A stretch of DNA of 7,888 nucleotides from NCBI GenBank assembly GCA_003646045.1, contig QNDV01000090.1, positions 1 through 7,888 of the forward strand, given 5' to 3'. The notes beneath the pieces were generated by a model that saw only the letters and a list, made by a program, of their open reading frames with translations, was not told the origin of the DNA and searched no databases. The stretch is from a bacterium. GTDB lineage: Bacteria > Krumholzibacteriota > Krumholzibacteria > LZORAL124-64-63. The first letter of the stretch is position 1. Each line of letters starts with the position of its first letter. The position numbers were made by a program, and so were the translations under genes. Shown here piece after piece: positions 6,407 to 7,888 of the stretch.

Positions 6407-7702
6407 CTACCTCGCGATCAGGTTGCCGTACACAAGTCCGGCCACAGTCGACATGACCACCACCAGCAGGATGAATACGCCCGTTTTCTTCCAGCCCATG
6501 ACACTGCGCAGCACCAGAATCGACGGCAGTGAGAGGGCGGGACCGGCCAGCAGAAGGGCCAGGGCGGGACCGCTTCCCATGCCCGCGCCCATGAGCCCTT
6601 GCAGGATGGGTACTTCCGTCAGGGTGGCGAAGTACATGAAAGCCCCGGCCACCGCCGCGAACAGGGTCGCGCCCAGGCCGTTGCCGCCCACCGCGCGAGC
6701 TACCCAGCCGGCTGGAATTATACCTTCGTGACCCGGTCGGCCCAGCAGGAAACCCGCCACCAGTTCGCCGATCAGGAGCATGGGCAGGATGAGCTTGGCG
6801 AAGCCCCACGCCGCCTCGAACCACTCGGACAACTCGCCGGGCGTGGCCGCCAGCGCAGTGGCGAAAGCGACTGCGGTCAGGGAGAAGACCAGGAGGGGCT
6901 CGCCGCTGACGACGGTCAGGGCGATGGCCACGGCGGTGATCCCCGCCAATCGCAACCAGCCGAGTCCGTACCACAGAGCCAGCGCCACACCCAGGGCCAA
7001 CGCCGCGGCGCCGGTCAGCCACCATTTGAGCGGGGCGACAGCCGCCCATACGCCGCCGGCCTCGGCCGGGCTGCCCCAGGTGGCGAAGATCAGCAGCGCC
7101 ACCAACGCGGCCAGGGGCGCCACGGTCACACCCAGGTGGCGCGCAGTGGGCCCGTCGGGCAGGACGGCGACCGGTCCCTCCTGCTGGTCACCGCGAAAGA
7201 CCAGTTCCATCCCCAGCCCGATCAACACACTGAACAGCACCGCGCCCACGGCCCGTGCGATGCCCAGTTCTACGCCCAGCACCCGCGCTGTCAGCACGAT
7301 GGCCAATACGTTGATGGCCGGTCCCGCATAGAGGAACGCCGTGGCCGGTCCCAGTCCCGCGCCCATGCGGTGAATGCCCGCGAACAGGGGCAGCACGGTG
7401 CACGAGCACACTGCCAGGATCCCACCCGACACGGCAGCCACCGCGTAGGCGGTCACACGCCGCGCACCCGCGCCCAGATAGCGCATCACCGCGCCCTGGC
7501 TGACGAACACGCTGATGGCGCCGGCGATGAAGAAGGCGGGCACCAGGCACAGCAGCACGTGCTCGCGGGCGTACCATCTCACCAGCTGGAGTGCTTCGTG
7601 GACGGCGCCGTCGAAGCGCGCACCCCCTACCGGCAGGTGGAAGACGGCCAGGAAGGTGCCGACGATCCACAGCAACGGTTGCCATTCCCTGCGCCAGGTC
7701 AT
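6407..7702 (-). CDS. ArsP-like / DUF318-family permease, probable arsenic efflux
   Basis: A 431-residue integral membrane protein with about ten to twelve hydrophobic segments, of the family that includes ArsP (organoarsenical efflux) and putative metal permeases. Two half-repeats are visible. GLGPATAFLYAGPAINVL (residues 116-133) in the first half is echoed by GSGPALALLLAGPALSLPS (376-394) in the second. The first half carries AVCSCTVLPLFAGI with C99-S-C101, the thiol pair typical of the family and the best candidate for binding a trivalent metalloid. The equivalent place in the second half is FATLTEVPI (358-366) without Cys. A hydrophilic loop lies near 170-185. The start ATG overlaps the arsR stop as ATGA, with GGAG 8 bases upstream. 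Being between arsR and thioredoxin-arsC, it is probably the As(III) exporter of the operon, since no ArsB or Acr3 gene is present in view. A Cu/Zn or organoarsenical substrate is possible. Confidence 0.82.
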   Translation of the reverse strand: MTWRREWQPLLWIVGTFLAVFHLPVGGARFDGAVHEALQLVRWYAREHVLLCLVPAFFIAGAISVFVSQGAVMRYLGAGARRVTAYAVAAVSGGILAVCSCTVLPLFAGIHRMGAGLGPATAFLYAGPAINVLAIVLTARVLGVELGIARAVGAVLFSVLIGLGMELVFRGDQQEGPVAVLPDGPTARHLGVTVAPLAALVALLIFATWGSPAEAGGVWAAVAPLKWWLTGAAALALGVALALWYGLGWLRLAGITAVAIALTVVSGEPLLVFSLTAVAFATALAATPGELSEWFEAAWGFAKLILPMLLIGELVAGFLLGRPGHEGIIPAGWVARAVGGNGLGATLFAAVAGAFMYFATLTEVPILQGLMGAGMGSGPALALLLAGPALSLPSILVLRSVMGWKKTGVFILLVVVMSTVAGLVYGNLIAR

Positions 7703-7888
7703 CGTTCGGTCTCCGTGAGTTGGACCAGGTCATCGCGGCGGCCGGCAAGTACTTCCTCGACGCAGCCGAAGAAGCCGGTGACGCAGGTCATGGTCAGGTG
7801 GTAGAAGACCTGGGCGCCGCGTTTTTCGGAGCCGACGATCCCGGCACTGCGCAGGACCGACAGGTGCTTCGATACAGTGGAGATATCA
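7699..7888 (-). CDS. arsR: ArsR/SmtB-family repressor, C-terminal 62 residues (partial)
   Basis: On the - strand the frame is open from the window edge (first whole codon at 7887) to a TGA at 7701-7699. The visible 62 residues hold the recognition helix and wing of an ArsR winged-helix: STVSKHLSVLRSAGIV, then EKRGAQVFYHL. The N-terminal helices, including the usual ELCVCDL-type site, are outside the window. After the wing, MTCVTGFFGCVEEVL places two Cys seven residues apart (C35 and C42 of this fragment) in the C-terminal dimer helix. Such cysteines are a plausible As(III)-binding site, as in ArsR proteins that sense through C-terminal thiols. As the first gene of the operon it should repress its own transcription and that of the genes behind it. 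The operator would be to the right of the window. Confidence 0.9.
   Translation of the reverse strand, partial: DISTVSKHLSVLRSAGIVGSEKRGAQVFYHLTMTCVTGFFGCVEEVLAGRRDDLVQLTETER

Noticed and set aside
6599..7804. Long open frame (401 codons) on the + strand opposite the permease
   Set aside because: Translation is Gln/Gly/His/Arg-rich without hydrophobic core or motifs, typical of antisense to a GC-rich membrane protein gene. It also runs across the permease/arsR boundary.
1..7888. CRISPR arrays, tRNA/rRNA genes, insertion sequences or integration sites
   Set aside because: No regularly spaced repeats, no tRNA-like cloverleaf segments, no transposase motifs or flanking terminal repeats were seen on reading the window.

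Overview
The window is GC-rich, densely coded bacterial chromosome. Signal peptides on two proteins, long-chain acyl-CoA ligase content and uniform codon use suggest a Gram-negative-like, probably environmental bacterium. The sequence alone does not fix a phylum. An uncultivated FCB-type or proteobacterial-like lineage is a guess.

Left part (1-2312): the C-terminal part of a multi-membrane-span protein runs in from upstream on the + strand. It is followed by an exported chalcone-isomerase-like protein. A strong perfect hairpin closes that unit, and it lies between convergent genes because the next gene, a small secreted protein of unknown function, is on the - strand. An AT-richer intergenic stretch of about 290 bases separates the secreted protein from the divergent + strand gene for a long-chain fatty acyl-CoA synthetase (2313-4109).

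Right part (4141-7888, - strand): a tightly packed arsenic-type operon, read from right to left. The order is an ArsR/SmtB repressor (its N-terminus is off the window), an ArsP-like/DUF318 permease, a mini-thioredoxin, a thioredoxin-coupled arsenate reductase (ArsC), a nitrilase-superfamily C-N hydrolase, and a DUF523 (TudS-like desulfidase) protein with a shortened DUF1722 tail. Four of the five junctions are 4-base start/stop overlaps (ATGA or GTGA) and the fifth is a 4-base gap, so all six genes are probably transcribed together and translationally coupled. The first four make a coherent module: sense As(III), reduce As(V) using a dedicated thiol donor, and export the product. The last two genes are not standard ars genes and are the most unusual part of the window. 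The hydrolase has Met where the catalytic Lys of the nitrilase triad should be. The DUF523 protein ends half way through the domain that normally follows it.
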